Notes under the pieces: model-generated | What the model was told of the DNA's origin: nothing | The model's database searches: none | The model's input: only the letters and a program-made list of their open reading frames with translations | Position numbers and translations under genes: made by a program | Shown: piece after piece, positions 56,313 through 64,000 of the stretch | Layout of the letters: each line of letters opens with the position of its first letter | Position numbering within the stretch: the stretch's first letter is position 1 | Assembly: GCF_014651935.1 (NCBI RefSeq) | Contig: NZ_BMXV01000001.1 | Location: 700,358 to 764,357, forward strand | DNA length: 64,000 nt | DNA from: Marinobacter zhanjiangensis | GTDB lineage: Bacteria; Pseudomonadota; Gammaproteobacteria; Pseudomonadales; Oleiphilaceae | Reading direction: 5' to 3'

Positions 56313-56332
56313 TACTGTAAATTCATACAGCA
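56313..56332. promoter_or_regulatory. LexA box upstream of yebG homologue
   Basis: CTGTAAATTCATACAG (56315-56330) matches the consensus CTGT-N8-ACAG exactly, within TACTGTAAATTCATACAGCA. It lies about 30-47 bases before the ATG of the YebG-like gene, so LexA should repress it until DNA damage. Confidence 0.85.
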
Positions 56333-56361
56333 TTCATAAATCAATACTGCGAGGCACTACC

Positions 56362-56643
56362 ATGGCGGTACAAGCAGTCTACTTCTCCGATAAGGATGGG
56401 CTGGACATGGCACTGAAGCACCCGGAAACCCTGCTGTTCACGAACAAGTCCGATGCGGATGCCCGTGACAAGGTGCTGGAACTTTCCGAGGAAATCCGTG
56501 AGTTCCTGTCCCGCAAGGTGGAGGGGCTGGACGAGGAGACCGCAGACCGCTGCGCCCTGGCCATTGCTGAAAACCGGGACCTGTTCCAGAAGGCCCTGAA
56601 GAAACCTCAGTTACTCAACGAAGAAGCACCGGCCAGCGACTGA
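56362..56643 (+). CDS. yebG: YebG-like SOS-induced protein
   Basis: A 93-residue acidic helical protein. It begins MAVQAVYFSDKDGLDM and continues with a YebG-like pattern: FTNKSDADARDKVLELSEEI, then a Glu/Asp-rich helix and AENRDLFQKALKKPQLL. E. coli YebG is LexA-controlled and of unknown biochemical role. The perfect LexA box in the promoter and matching start support the call. Nothing else is in the short operon. Confidence 0.82.
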   Translation: MAVQAVYFSDKDGLDMALKHPETLLFTNKSDADARDKVLELSEEIREFLSRKVEGLDEETADRCALAIAENRDLFQKALKKPQLLNEEAPASD

Positions 56644-56873
56644 GGCTCAGTGTGTGTGAGGGGGTTGCTCCTCCTCCAGCCATTCTCTGATCAGGTACGC
56701 GACCAGACGGGTCGGGAATCGGCGGAAAGCTCGATCAGGCTACTGCGACACCGGTCCGGTTTGTACGACCTCTCGCTTGAAAAACCACCGGCCCCATGGT
56801 CGAATACCGTCGGTTGGCCCAGGATGCGACCACGCCTACCCTATAACGAACCAGGCACACTCAGGAGACAGGG
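56644..56873. other. 230-bp gap without a supported gene
   Basis: The minus strand has about 30 codons without stop at 56646-56741, coding-like in composition (FPTRLVAYLIREWLEEE), but with no start codon after an in-frame TAG. It may be a relic. No regulatory signal is evident. Confidence 0.3.
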
Positions 56874-57203
56874 ATGATCAGGAAGGATCCGGTTCTGGTC
56901 CAGGATATTTTCAACCAGGTGTACGAGCTTACCCGCTGGCCCCGGCATGGCGCTGAATCCGGTGCCGAGGCTTTTCCCCATGATCGCGCCTATGCCGTTG
57001 AAACCCTTCGCCGTATAGCCCGTAACAGCCGGCAGGATCCGTTTAACTACGCCCTTTATGACGCCTGGCAGCTGGTCCACCAGAAGCCCTGGACCCGGCC
57101 ACCCAACCTGAATCTTCTGGTGAATGATCTGGCCGATGCCATCCACCGGGGCTGGCTGTTTGCCTATACCGAAGCCTCGGGGATTAGCCGGTCGGTCCGC
57201 TAG
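56874..57203 (+). CDS. Hypothetical protein (109 aa)
   Basis: A 109-residue soluble helical protein that I do not recognise. It has no signal peptide, and shows segments VYELTRWPRHGAESGAEAF, VETLRRIARNSRQDPFNYALYDAW and LLVNDLADAIHRGW. CAGGAGACAGGG precedes ATG 56874 and codon use is like neighbours, so expression is likely. It stands alone; neighbours give no clue. Confidence 0.6.
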   Translation: MIRKDPVLVQDIFNQVYELTRWPRHGAESGAEAFPHDRAYAVETLRRIARNSRQDPFNYALYDAWQLVHQKPWTRPPNLNLLVNDLADAIHRGWLFAYTEASGISRSVR

Positions 57204-57239
57204 CGGCCCTGGCCGGGCATTTTGAGTGTCAGGTCCGGT

Positions 57240-57572
57240 TCAGTGGCCGCCTGCGCCGGAGAACAGGTTGATCACCGCGACGCCCGCCACAATCAGGCTC
57301 ACACCCGCGATGGCGGCGCCATCCAGTTTCTGGTCAAGAGCCAGCCAGCCCACCAGGGTGATCAGTACCACCCCCAGCCCGGCCCAGATGGCGTAGGCAA
57401 TGCCCACCGGGATAGCCTTCAGCGACAGGGCCAGGAAGTAGAAGGCCACCGAGTAGCTGGTCACCACGATCAGGGTCGGCCAGAGGCGGGTAAAGCCGTT
57501 ACTGCCTTTCAGGGCCGAGGTTCCAATGACTTCAGCGACAATGGCCAATGCCAGGAACAGCCAGTATTTCAC
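57240..57572 (-). CDS. SMR family multidrug efflux protein, EmrE-like
   Basis: A 110-residue protein with four spans. The essential membrane Glu lies in LAIVAEVIGTSALK (Glu near residue 14), and span 3 carries VGIAYAIWAGLGVVLI, both typical of EmrE-type pumps (rather than guanidinium-specific Gdx). It would export lipophilic cations by proton exchange as a dual-topology dimer. It follows the Tag-like gene by 60 bases in the same direction. Confidence 0.9.
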   Translation of the reverse strand: MKYWLFLALAIVAEVIGTSALKGSNGFTRLWPTLIVVTSYSVAFYFLALSLKAIPVGIAYAIWAGLGVVLITLVGWLALDQKLDGAAIAGVSLIVAGVAVINLFSGAGGH

Positions 57573-57632
57573 ACAGTGTCTCCTTCAGGGTATCCGGGAA
57601 CCATCCGGTTTTCACGAGCCAGGGTGCCGGTT

Positions 57633-58301
57633 TCAGCGTTCGATACTGCAGGACACGATTTTCGACAGGTGGCTGTAGGGCAGGCCGGTTTCCCGGTGCC
57701 AGTCATTGAACGCCGCCTGGGCCTGCAACAACCCCTTTTTGCTACCCGGGGAGGCATCCAGCAAGCCTTCCAGGCGTAACACAGCAATAACATCCTGCGA
57801 CAGGATAAAGCCGTCCCAGCCCACTATGCGCAGGAAGTACTGGGCGGTATTGCCACCCAGGCGGGCGCCATGTCGCTTCAGCCACAGCAGCAGTCCAGCC
57901 TGGTCGTCTGACGGCCACTGGGCCAGCATGATGCCGAAACTGCCATATTTCCGCGCGGCCTCAACAATCATGCGGGCGTTCTCGGGCACTGTGCGGATCT
58001 TCTGAAGGTTGCGAACGATGCGCTCGTCGCCGGCCAGATCCTCGAGTACCTCCGGCGGAACCTGCTGCCAGTAAAGGGGTACGAAGCCGTCAAAGGCGGC
58101 TTCGAACCCGGGCCACTTATTGTCGATTACCCGCCAGACAAAGCCGGCGCGGAACACGCAACGGGTGAGCTCCGCCAGATAGCGGTCGTCACCCTGTCCG
58201 ATCAGTTGGTCCGGTGTCGCCACCTGTGGCAACAGGGCTTTCAGGCCCGCTGGCCCGCCCTTGCGTATAGCGGCCCGTTCGTGGATTGCAGCAAAACTCA
58301 T
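57633..58301 (-). CDS. DNA-3-methyladenine glycosylase I family protein
   Basis: A 222-residue helix-hairpin-helix glycosylase of the Tag family. Conserved parts are YLAELTRCVFRAGFVWRVIDNKWPGFEAAF (shortened as CVFRAGFVWRVIDNKWPGF) and the later FILSQDVIAVLRLEGL. E. coli Tag has a Cys-His zinc site at its ends; the N-terminal Cys and His are missing here, placing this in a distinct subgroup. It would excise 3-methyladenine, complementing AlkA and Ogt nearby. Confidence 0.85.
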   Translation of the reverse strand: MSFAAIHERAAIRKGGPAGLKALLPQVATPDQLIGQGDDRYLAELTRCVFRAGFVWRVIDNKWPGFEAAFDGFVPLYWQQVPPEVLEDLAGDERIVRNLQKIRTVPENARMIVEAARKYGSFGIMLAQWPSDDQAGLLLWLKRHGARLGGNTAQYFLRIVGWDGFILSQDVIAVLRLEGLLDASPGSKKGLLQAQAAFNDWHRETGLPYSHLSKIVSCSIER

Positions 58302-58313
58302 GGTGTTCCCCCA

Positions 58314-58333
58314 TTAGTCAAACGGGACACTAG
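58314..58333. repeat. MITE-end-like 20-bp motif
   Basis: On the minus strand it reads CTAGTGTCCCGTTTGACTAA, close to the 7.5-kb element end. It has TTAG and CTAG at its two edges and no partner nearby. It lies 13 bases before the Tag-like start codon. Confidence 0.45.
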
Positions 58334-58496
58334 CCTGAAAAGCGAGACCGGTAAAGGGGGCTCTGGTGTCTTCGGGACAGTCCGTACAAAACTGCCATTG
58401 GCTGGTAATTGCGCCGATGCCATGTGTTATTCTGAACAGTAATGTATATGATATATACGGGTTAACACTTGTTCTGACTGCGATGGCGATGAAACC

Positions 58497-60206
58497 GTGA
58501 GTCCCGAGGTACCGGATAAAGGGGTGCTTGAAGCCACCCTGGACACCATCAGAGATGCGGTTCTGATTACCGAGCCGTATCCGGACCCCGTCATTACGTT
58601 TGCCAATGCCGCGTTCTACGGCCTGACCGGCTACACCCCACCGGAAGTCATCGGCAAAACGCCAGCGCTGCTGCAAGGCAGTAATACTCCGCCAGACTGG
58701 CTGGATATCTTCCGGCAACCGGCCTCTTCCGCAAGTGACGCTCCCGTCGAGATCACCAACTACCACAAGGATGGCACACCGCGACAGCTGGAATGGTCGG
58801 TCAGTTCCTGGCCCGCCGGCAAGCCCGCCCAGTACCTGATCGCCGTGCAACGGGATGTGACCGGGCTGCGGGATCTCGAGCGGCATCACTTGCAGCTGCA
58901 GGTCCTTGCCCAGATGCAGAAGCTGGTCAGCACCGCCGGTCTCGACCTGCGAGTATTACGGCAGAAGGTGGCGGACGTCGCCCTGGAAGCGACGGGCGCG
59001 GAAGCGGCCGTGGTCGAAGAAGCCATTGGGGACGACATGGTCTATACCGCCGTCGCCGGCACGGCGCGCCCGGTCATGGGCCTGAGGTTACCGATTGACG
59101 CAAGCCTGTCCGGTATCTGCTACCGGGAGCAAGTGCCCCTTTTATGTCCGGATACGCACCAGGATCCGCGAGTGGCCCGGTCGACAGCCGAAGAGATCGG
59201 GTTCCGCTCTGGCCTGCTGGTGCCATTGCTGCATGAGGGGCATTGCTTTGGTGCCCTGAAAGTGTACTCCAGCTGGCCGCATGCCTTCCGGCAGGATCAG
59301 CTGGAACTGCTGGAAATGGCCAGCCAGGTGCTGACTGCCTCGCTCCATGATGCCCGTCAATTCAAGCGTGAACAGGAACGACGCACGCTGCTGGTGGACT
59401 CCCTGCCCCTGCTTATCTCCTTTATCGACGACGACTACCGCTACCGGGAGATCAACGCGGCCTACACGCGCTGGTTCGGCCTTGAACCCGACAGGTTGCT
59501 TGGCCAGAAGGTTGTTGACGTGCTGGGCCAGGAGGCGTTCGACAATATTCGCGGCTACATGTCGGCCGCATTGGCCGGAGATCAGGTCCGGTTCGAAACC
59601 ACGGTGCCCTATGCCCTTGGTGGCACCCGACCGGTGGAGGCGGAGTACATTCCGGTGCGGGACGGCGAAGGCCACGTGTCGGGGTTCTACGCTCTGGTGC
59701 GGGATATCAGCGAGCGTAAAAGCGCGGAACGGGACTATCTGACCCGGGCCTATAATCGTCGCGGTTTCGATCAGCACATGGAGACCGCATTTGCCACCGC
59801 CAGTCGATACGGTCGCCCGCTTTCTCTGCTGTTCCTGGATATTGATAATTTCAAGCCGGTTAACGACCAGTGCGGCCACGCGGTCGGCGACAGGATATTG
59901 CAGAAGGTTGCGAGCCTGTTGATGGGGCTGGCCCGGGAAAGTGACACCGTCTGCCGGTGGGGTGGCGAGGAGTTTGCCGTGCTGGTACCGGAAACCGGAC
60001 TCGCGGAAGCCACCGAGCTGGGCGAGCGGCTCAGAAAAGCCATCGCCACCGACGTGAAATCGCCCCTGGGACCGATCACTGTCAGTATTGGCGTGGTGGA
60101 ACGTCGCCCCAGGGAATCCAGGAAGCAGTTAGCCCACCGGGCGGATAAGGCTCTCTACCGGGCCAAGGAACTTGGCCGTGACCGGGTGGAGGCCTCGGGG
60201 TCCTGA
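58497..60206 (+). CDS. PAS-GAF-PAS-GGDEF diguanylate cyclase
   Basis: A 569-residue soluble protein: PAS 1 (about 10-125, LOV-like FANAAFYGLTGYTPPEVIGK but without the flavin Cys), GAF (about 135-285), PAS 2 (about 295-410) and GGDEF (about 412-565). The active site is GGEEF, with I-site RESD five residues before it. It should produce cyclic di-GMP in response to intracellular signals. The start is GTG 58497, without a strong ribosome binding site. Confidence 0.9.
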   Translation: MSPEVPDKGVLEATLDTIRDAVLITEPYPDPVITFANAAFYGLTGYTPPEVIGKTPALLQGSNTPPDWLDIFRQPASSASDAPVEITNYHKDGTPRQLEWSVSSWPAGKPAQYLIAVQRDVTGLRDLERHHLQLQVLAQMQKLVSTAGLDLRVLRQKVADVALEATGAEAAVVEEAIGDDMVYTAVAGTARPVMGLRLPIDASLSGICYREQVPLLCPDTHQDPRVARSTAEEIGFRSGLLVPLLHEGHCFGALKVYSSWPHAFRQDQLELLEMASQVLTASLHDARQFKREQERRTLLVDSLPLLISFIDDDYRYREINAAYTRWFGLEPDRLLGQKVVDVLGQEAFDNIRGYMSAALAGDQVRFETTVPYALGGTRPVEAEYIPVRDGEGHVSGFYALVRDISERKSAERDYLTRAYNRRGFDQHMETAFATASRYGRPLSLLFLDIDNFKPVNDQCGHAVGDRILQKVASLLMGLARESDTVCRWGGEEFAVLVPETGLAEATELGERLRKAIATDVKSPLGPITVSIGVVERRPRESRKQLAHRADKALYRAKELGRDRVEASGS

Positions 60207-60261
60207 CTCTGACCCGGCCTGTGCTATCTTCAATATAAATCCTTTATGTTACGGAGGCAGC

Positions 60262-60699
60262 ATGGATCGGTTTATGGAGCTGGCGATGGCCGAGGCCGAG
60301 AAAGGGCTGGCGGAAGGCGGTATTCCCATTGGTTCCGTGCTGGTGTGCGATGGCAAGGTACTGGGGTCGGGGCGCAACCAGCGGGTACAGCAGGGTAGCT
60401 GCATCCGCCATGGCGAAATGGACGCCCTGGAAAACGCCGGCCGTCACCCGTCGGACGTCTATGCCCGCTCGACCCTGTACACCACTCTCTCGCCCTGCGC
60501 CATGTGCTCAGGTGCCATCCTGTTGTATGGCATTCCCCATGTCATTATTGGCGAGAACAGAACCTTTCAGGGGGAGGAAGATCTCCTCCGGAGCCGTGGT
60601 GTGGAGCTGGAAGTGCTCAACGAGCCGTCCTGCATCGACATGCTGGAAGGGTTTATCCGCGACAACCCCGAACTCTGGAATGAAGATATCGGGGTATAG
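60262..60699 (+). CDS. Cytosine deaminase, yeast FCY1-like
   Basis: A 145-residue zinc deaminase. Zinc ligands and proton shuttle are His50, Glu52 (HGE), Cys79 and Cys82 (PCAMC). The sequence follows yeast Fcy1 closely: EGGIPIGSVLV near residue 18, STLYTTLSPC, LLYGIP and the C-terminal WNEDIG. Cytosine to uracil conversion is therefore likelier than guanine or tRNA adenosine deamination. GGAGG precedes ATG 60262. It lies 8 bases before the next gene. Confidence 0.88.
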   Translation: MDRFMELAMAEAEKGLAEGGIPIGSVLVCDGKVLGSGRNQRVQQGSCIRHGEMDALENAGRHPSDVYARSTLYTTLSPCAMCSGAILLYGIPHVIIGENRTFQGEEDLLRSRGVELEVLNEPSCIDMLEGFIRDNPELWNEDIGV

Positions 60700-60707
60700 A
60701 GGCTGAC

Positions 60708-61100
60708 ATGACTGACATGGCCGGAAACAATACGATTCAGGATGTGATCGCGTACGTGCTTGTGTTTGGCGGCCTGTCGCTGGTCATTCTGATGATCCAC
60801 CTGTTCTCAGGCACGGCTCACGGGTTGATCAGCAATCTTCTGGCCACGATTCTGGCCGCGTTCTATCTGGTCTGGTACCGGTGGCAGAGCCGACGCCCTG
60901 GAATGCCGACGAGGGTAGGTTTCTCCCTCCTTGCCGGATTCTGCGCCATCGTCTTTCTGGTCATCCTGCAGCTATTGGCGCCGCTGATTCCCAATCAGGA
61001 ATACGCACCGGTGCAGGGGTACCAGGCCCTGGTGGTCTTTGTGCTCAACGCCGGCGCCTTTGCCGGTGTGACCTGGCTTAAAATCCGCTATCGGCATTGA
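60708..61100 (+). CDS. Small membrane protein (130 aa)
   Basis: A 130-residue protein with four predicted spans (about 12-34, 38-55, 68-92 and 102-122) and short loops. I do not recognise it. Its start follows GAGG, and it is probably co-transcribed with the cytosine deaminase. Confidence 0.6.
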   Translation: MTDMAGNNTIQDVIAYVLVFGGLSLVILMIHLFSGTAHGLISNLLATILAAFYLVWYRWQSRRPGMPTRVGFSLLAGFCAIVFLVILQLLAPLIPNQEYAPVQGYQALVVFVLNAGAFAGVTWLKIRYRH

Positions 61101-61172
61101 GCGGCAATAGTCATTGAATTCGTTGTAGGTCACCGGGGTATTTTCACTGGCATAGTGATAGTGCCCTGAAGC

Positions 61173-62435
61173 TTACTGCTCCTCGTCACCCAGCCACTGC
61201 ACAAGACGGTCGTAGACCTCTTGATGCCCCAGCAGGTCGAAGTGATTCATGCCGTGGAAGACCGCCTGTCGGGACGGCGGAATCCCCAGGGAGTGAGCGT
61301 CGTCTTCGTGCTGGCCAAGGGCGCTTGTGATCCGCACGAGACCATCGCCGTGTTCGAAGGCGGGAAGCTTGGCCAGGGCCGACCCCGTGCAAGCTGCCAT
61401 CGCATAGCAGCGGATGCCGGCGGGCAGGGGCACCGGTTCAACGTTGCCCCCGTCAGCCGGCTGTTCCTCACCACCAATATTACCCTCACGAAGATCCTTG
61501 ATACCGGCACTACGAATCTTGCCGATACGGCCAAATGGGGCGCTGTAGGGGCTGATGCCCAGGAAATTCTCAAAGCTGTTGCCCACCCGTTCCAGTGCCG
61601 ACCCGTGGTGGGGCGTACCGAGAAAAACCATCTTCTTGACGTGGGCTGGCCAGTGTTGCCCTTCTTTCTCTGCCCAGCGGCAGGCGCTGCGTGACACCAG
61701 CCCGCCCATGCTGTGACCGACAAGGACCAGTTCATCGAGCGTTACCGGCCACTGGCTGACCAGCTGCTCCAGCAGGTCGGCAAATTCGCGACCGCTGTCC
61801 GACACCGGGAGGCCGCTGTTGTAACGCAGGTATAGCGGTGTATAGCCGAGATCGCGCTCCAGTGCCTTGCCGTAATTAATCTCATTCCTTTGCCACTGCA
61901 GGTCATTCCTGCAGAGGCCGTGGACCAGCACCACCACACGGTTCGACGGCTGCGGGAAGAACGCTTTCAGTGCCTCTCGCTCCAGGGACACTGGCACACC
62001 GTCGGACCGGAGCTGGGTGGGTATGGCCAGCGGATTGTCCGTTGCTACCAGGTAGTCGCCCAGCACCCCGTTGAGCACCGATACCGCCGCTTCACGGCCC
62101 TGGGAGGTTTGCTGGTCTGATAGCAGTGGCGACAGGTGTTTCAGAGAGACATCGAGGCTCAGCCCCACAAACGATGACACCCGTCGTATATTACGATAGA
62201 CCATACCGGAGATACCCCGGGTCCGACCTTTGCGCGATTCACCCACAATCGGGGCCAGCCCCGAAATATTGCGATGCATGCTCTCGACGATGTTGGTAAC
62301 CCCGTCGAAGCCATCGAGAATCAGGCGGCTGGTGCCGACCAGGGTCGCGGATCTGGTCGGGTGGGAGACAGGGCTATCTTCCTGTGCGCTGTCGGAGGCA
62401 CAGGGACTTTCCCGTTCCGGGGTTGCTGCGGTCAT
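61173..62435 (-). CDS. Lipase-like alpha/beta hydrolase (PGAP1-like)
   Basis: A 420-residue hydrolase. An N-terminal helical region (about 1-145) precedes the catalytic domain, with oxyanion strand VVVLVHGLCRNDLQW, nucleophile elbow LVGHSMGGLVSR (Ser near 240) and LGTPHHGSALERVG, which is typical of PGAP1/lipase-class proteins. The C-terminal His is in HGMNHFDLLGH. A secreted signal is not apparent. AGAGG precedes ATG 62435. Confidence 0.85.
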   Translation of the reverse strand: MTAATPERESPCASDSAQEDSPVSHPTRSATLVGTSRLILDGFDGVTNIVESMHRNISGLAPIVGESRKGRTRGISGMVYRNIRRVSSFVGLSLDVSLKHLSPLLSDQQTSQGREAAVSVLNGVLGDYLVATDNPLAIPTQLRSDGVPVSLEREALKAFFPQPSNRVVVLVHGLCRNDLQWQRNEINYGKALERDLGYTPLYLRYNSGLPVSDSGREFADLLEQLVSQWPVTLDELVLVGHSMGGLVSRSACRWAEKEGQHWPAHVKKMVFLGTPHHGSALERVGNSFENFLGISPYSAPFGRIGKIRSAGIKDLREGNIGGEEQPADGGNVEPVPLPAGIRCYAMAACTGSALAKLPAFEHGDGLVRITSALGQHEDDAHSLGIPPSRQAVFHGMNHFDLLGHQEVYDRLVQWLGDEEQ

Positions 62436-62530
62436 AGCGGTGCCTCTTGTGCATGAGTCAGTGGCCAATGAGATAGACTGGGGTGAAATTCCAATATACG
62501 GCATGGTGCGGTGCGGTAGAAGGTATTTGG

Positions 62531-63868
62531 TCAGTGCGACGTCGTATTGTAAAAATACATCTGGTTCGACCCGGATTTCTTGGCTTTGTACATGGCCTTG
62601 TCCGCGGCTTCGACCAATGCGACGGGAGAGGATTCGTCCCGGGGGTAGAAGGCGATGCCAATGCTGGCGGAGATCCTGACAGCCTGTGGCCCGGCCTCGA
62701 ACGGCATTGCGAGTGAGTCGATAATAGACTGAGCCACACGTTCAACATCGTTACGTTGCCTGATGCCGGTGAGGATCAGGGTAAATTCATCGCCGCCCAG
62801 ACGGGCAACGGTATCGTCTTCCCTCACACAGTCACCCAGGCGTTCCGCCACGTCACACAGCACGCGGTCCCCTGCTTCGTGGCCAAAAGAATCATTGACC
62901 TCCTTGAAGCCATCAAGGTCCATGAACAGTACCGCAAGCGGCAGGCCGCTGCGCCTGGCATGTTTGACTTCCTGTTCCAGGCGATCCAGAAAAAGTCGTC
63001 GGTTCGGCAGCCCGGTCAGAAGGTCATGGTGGGCATGGTGCCATATTTTTTCTTCAGCGAGCGCCTGTTCGGTAATATCCCGGAAAATGCAGACAGTCGC
63101 TTCCGTGCTACCGTGCTCGTCCAGCACCGGCGCAAGCAGATACTCGAACCGTTCACCCTGGCCAGACGCGAACGTGTGGGTTAACTTGCCCCGGTAGGTG
63201 GACTGGTTCGCAATCACCTTTTCCAGTTTACGCTGGAAGTCCGGGGCAAACGGGAAACCGAGATCGAGCATGGAGTTCCCGATGATCGTGCTCACCTCCA
63301 CCGCAAAAAGATCGGCAGTCGCCTGATTGGCATAAACGAATCGGCCGTTGATATCCAGCACATAAATCGGATCAGGCGATGCCACCAGGATGGCGCCGAA
63401 CAGCCGGGTCTCCATTTCCTTTACCATCGTATACTGTTCCAGCGATTCCGCGACGGCCTGATCGATGGCTTCATGGAACCGGGTCAGGTCTTCAAGCTGC
63501 TCACCGGCAATGGTTGGGTGCGCTTTCGTCCAGAGTGATACCACGCTCGCCCGCAGGGCCCGGAACTCGGACACTGTCTCCATGACGCTGAAGCCGCTGG
63601 TCTGCCGTTCCTCGCCGTGCACTTCAGCCCAGGATTCCTCGACATCGTCCGGGCCATGGCCTTCGGATTTGGCGTGCTGCTGGGCGTCACTCTGGTGCGT
63701 ATCGAGGTCGTCGGCAATCACCAGGAGCATATCCCTGGCGTGGTCTCGCAGCCCGGTTTTGTCCATGTGGCTGGCATGAAGGAGGGTTTCGGCAAAGGCC
63801 TCCCAATTCTCAAGAATCGGCTCTATTTCGGCCCGGATGAAGTCTGCCAGTCGCATATCAGTCTGCAT
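62531..63868 (-). CDS. RsbRD_N-PAS-GGDEF diguanylate cyclase
   Basis: A 445-residue soluble protein: an N-terminal helical RsbRD_N-like domain (about 1-140; LADFIRAEIEPILENWEAFA), PAS (about 155-275, PDPIYVLDINGRFVYANQAT) and GGDEF (about 285-440). The active site is the canonical GGDEF, and REDD five residues earlier is the I-site. It should make cyclic di-GMP. GGAGG precedes ATG 63868. It has the same orientation as the hydrolase downstream. Confidence 0.9.
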   Translation of the reverse strand: MQTDMRLADFIRAEIEPILENWEAFAETLLHASHMDKTGLRDHARDMLLVIADDLDTHQSDAQQHAKSEGHGPDDVEESWAEVHGEERQTSGFSVMETVSEFRALRASVVSLWTKAHPTIAGEQLEDLTRFHEAIDQAVAESLEQYTMVKEMETRLFGAILVASPDPIYVLDINGRFVYANQATADLFAVEVSTIIGNSMLDLGFPFAPDFQRKLEKVIANQSTYRGKLTHTFASGQGERFEYLLAPVLDEHGSTEATVCIFRDITEQALAEEKIWHHAHHDLLTGLPNRRLFLDRLEQEVKHARRSGLPLAVLFMDLDGFKEVNDSFGHEAGDRVLCDVAERLGDCVREDDTVARLGGDEFTLILTGIRQRNDVERVAQSIIDSLAMPFEAGPQAVRISASIGIAFYPRDESSPVALVEAADKAMYKAKKSGSNQMYFYNTTSH

Positions 63869-63925
63869 CGTTAGTCCTCCACCATGAATACAGTCTAGCC
63901 CGGATTTCTCACTGGGGATAAAAGA

Positions 63926-63988
63926 AAGCGGCTGAAAGTGCTATGGTTTCAAGAGCCTAACCAATCCACCAAGCACCAACAGCCGCTT
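63926..63988. repeat. Inverted repeat at the right edge
   Basis: Arms AAGCGGCTG (63926-63934) and CAGCCGCTT (63980-63988), then past a 3-base internal loop GTGCT (63938-63942) and AGCAC (63972-63976), form a long hairpin upstream of the GGDEF gene. It may be a terminator of an adjacent gene or a mobile element edge; the window ends 12 bases later. Confidence 0.5.
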
Positions 63989-64000
63989 CCAAAATGGTAC

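Noticed and set aside
56646..56741. Coding-like 30-codon stretch on the minus strand
   Set aside because: It follows an in-frame TAG and has no start codon, so it is at most a relic.
63926..63993. Possible integron attC site at the right edge
   Set aside because: A GCCTAAC core-like heptamer is present but lies in the loop, with no complementary GTTRRRY core or integrase gene.

Overview
The window looks like chromosomal DNA of a marine gammaproteobacterium, most probably Marinobacter or a close relative. This is inferred from high G+C, the density of ABC/TRAP/BCCT solute transporters, envelope proteins of proteobacterial type (OmpW, LemA, the YdbH-YnbE-YdbL set), three GGDEF proteins and a Crp/FNR-era gammaproteobacterial gene repertoire. 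I see no rRNA, tRNA, CRISPR array, prophage or complete insertion sequence. Almost all of it is ordinary core or catabolic gene content, and the left and right edges each cut a feature.

Layout. 0-7.5 kb: two DUF4398-type lipoproteins (one fused to an OmpA-like domain and cut by the edge), a YgjV-like membrane protein, a DJ-1/PfpI protein, a lemA-TPM-TPM operon, a LOG-family protein, a glutathione transferase-like protein, a decayed DUF302 fragment and a TM2 protein. 7.5-14.5 kb: a 262-bp non-coding MITE-like element, the ydbH-ynbE-ydbL operon, an Mpo1-like protein, an MFS carrier, a MASE2-GGDEF diguanylate cyclase and a small secreted hydrophilic protein. 14.5-33.3 kb: a large uptake, sensing and catabolism island. 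On the minus strand lie a histidine kinase, a sigma-54 response regulator, a second LIV-type periplasmic binding protein, a complete LIV-type ABC importer, a zinc alcohol dehydrogenase and an exported cyclase-family hydrolase. Divergently lie an IclR regulator, a TAXI-TRAP importer, a two-subunit 3-oxoacid CoA-transferase and a permease. 33.3-49 kb: proVWX glycine betaine ABC importer, RhlE RNA helicase, OmpW, an HxlR regulator divergent from an old-yellow-enzyme, a dicarboxylate symporter, a BCCT carrier, an MBL-rhodanese protein, ExoD, an epoxide-hydrolase-like enzyme and an MFS carrier. 49-64 kb: tautomerase, Na/Ca exchanger-like protein, aldo-keto reductase, a DNA-alkylation repair group (Ogt, Ada-AlkA fusion, Tag-like), ChaC, a serine hydrolase, an orphan PAAR protein, a LexA-boxed yebG homologue, an SMR pump, a PAS-GAF-PAS-GGDEF protein, a yeast-type cytosine deaminase, a lipase-like hydrolase and an RsbRD_N-PAS-GGDEF protein.

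How parts work together. In the island the extra periplasmic binding protein sits between the two-component system and the ABC importer, so it may present the ligand to the kinase while its paralogue feeds the importer; the dehydrogenase, hydrolase and CoA-transferase would then process the imported compound. The substrate cannot be read from sequence. Osmoprotectant uptake is doubly served by ProVWX and the BCCT carrier. The repair group at 52-58 kb places three alkylation-repair genes and an SOS gene within about 6 kb. The most distinctive non-coding signals are the MITE-like element at 7.5 kb with related 20-bp motifs elsewhere, the perfect-consensus LexA box before yebG, a tandem repeat between the HxlR and old-yellow-enzyme genes, and stem-loops placed directly after two transporter binding-protein genes.
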